From Duganella aceris (GTDB taxonomy: Bacteria > Pseudomonadota > Gammaproteobacteria > Burkholderiales > Burkholderiaceae_D), in contig NZ_JAADJT010000002.1 of NCBI RefSeq assembly GCF_011090165.1, positions 521,220 through 585,219 of the forward strand: 64,000 nucleotides of DNA, given 5' to 3'. Below the pieces are notes generated by a model. That model was not told where the DNA came from, ran no database searches, and worked only from the letters and a program-made list of their open reading frames with translations. The position numbers were made by a program, and so were the translations under genes. Below, in pieces: positions 63,872 through 64,000 of the stretch. The stretch's first letter is position 1. Every line of letters begins with the position of its first letter.

Positions 63872-64000
63872 ATGGCCAATCATAATCTCAGCCTCCCGTT
63901 CTGGGAAGGCTTTCTCGTTTCCAAGCTAGACCCTGTCGGCGCTGAGCTGCATGTGTGCCTGATTCCCGATCCGGCGTGCCCGCTGATCTGCTCGCATTGT
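63872..64000 (+). mobile_element. Transposase 5' end (ISL3-like insertion sequence), cut by window
   Basis: The frame begins MANHNLSLPFWEGFLVSKLD and ends CPLICSHC at the window edge. The Cys/His pattern with CPLICSHC looks like the N-terminal zinc-finger region of ISL3-type transposases. Only 43 codons are visible and the DDE core lies outside, so family is tentative. It is preceded by a fold-back element and no clear terminal repeat. It follows the helicase gene without interrupting it. Confidence 0.55.

Overview
The window is 64 kb of GC-rich bacterial chromosome with dense coding on both strands and very short intergenic gaps. Gene content suggests a betaproteobacterium of the Oxalobacteraceae (Massilia/Duganella/Telluria/Janthinobacterium type). 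The signs are a hemC-hemD-hemX-hemY operon divergent from ppc, a primary sigma factor with a long Ala/Lys-rich N-terminal extension next to a ProQ/FinO RNA chaperone, two PEP-CTERM exported proteins, several c-type cytochromes, and long GGDEF/EAL signalling proteins. This placement is an inference from gene content, not from a marker gene. No rRNA, tRNA or CRISPR array was found.

Layout. 1-5 kb: NAD synthetase (cut by the window edge), a GNAT/FemAB-like protein, a TauE/SafE permease with a divergent LysR regulator, and a LysE exporter. 4.9-6.5 kb: an ECF41-like sigma factor gene divergent from a stand-alone ClpP paralogue; the gap holds two back-to-back ECF41-type promoters. 6.5-11.2 kb: amidase, TetR regulator, luciferase-like monooxygenase, WrbA and an MBL-fold hydrolase; one inverted repeat recurs at the amidase promoter and in the tetR/monooxygenase gap. 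11.3-13.6 kb: a Crp/Fnr regulator, pyrophosphatase and a tandem pair of small secreted proteins of unknown family. 13.6-20.8 kb: the heme operon and ppc. 20.8-27 kb: membrane and cupin proteins, a sterol desaturase-like enzyme, a PEP-CTERM protein and rpoD. 26.7-27.1 kb: a 400-bp non-coding gap with a probable small RNA. 27.1-36.6 kb: proQ, a DEDD exonuclease, two multiheme cytochromes c, a HAD phosphatase coupled to an orphan PilT-like ATPase, a truncated RlmI, a GIN-domain protein, an Rpn-type nuclease with tetrapeptide repeats, and an amidohydrolase. 36.6-46.5 kb: copper chaperone, YaeQ, PurU, an MDR-type reductase, a KGG stress protein, an AraC/SDR pair, a modABC-modE operon with a ModE box, a YgjP-like peptidase and a second PEP-CTERM protein. 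46.7-64 kb: LOG, a TPR protein, TetR, a DUF1444-like protein coupled to a 1,215-residue REC-REC-GAF-PAS-GGDEF-EAL-REC regulator, a lipase, a GMC oxidoreductase with a Tat-exported small subunit, thioesterase, MFS transporter, GlxA regulator, TrmJ-like methylase, SuhB, a RhlE-like helicase and the left part of an insertion sequence.

How the genes work together. Several local circuits can be read from DNA sites: the ECF41-like sigma factor probably transcribes itself and clpP; TetR probably represses the amidase, itself and the monooxygenase; ModE probably represses modABC-modE, in which every junction but modA-modB is a 4-base stop/start overlap. Two related long palindromes lie at convergent gene ends (20.8 and 30.4 kb), and one of them supplies the last codons and stop of a neighbouring gene.

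The most novel signals are the sigma/ClpP promoter pair, the non-coding RNA candidate between proQ and rpoD, the modular palindromes, and the tandem secreted proteins whose upstream regions were duplicated with them.
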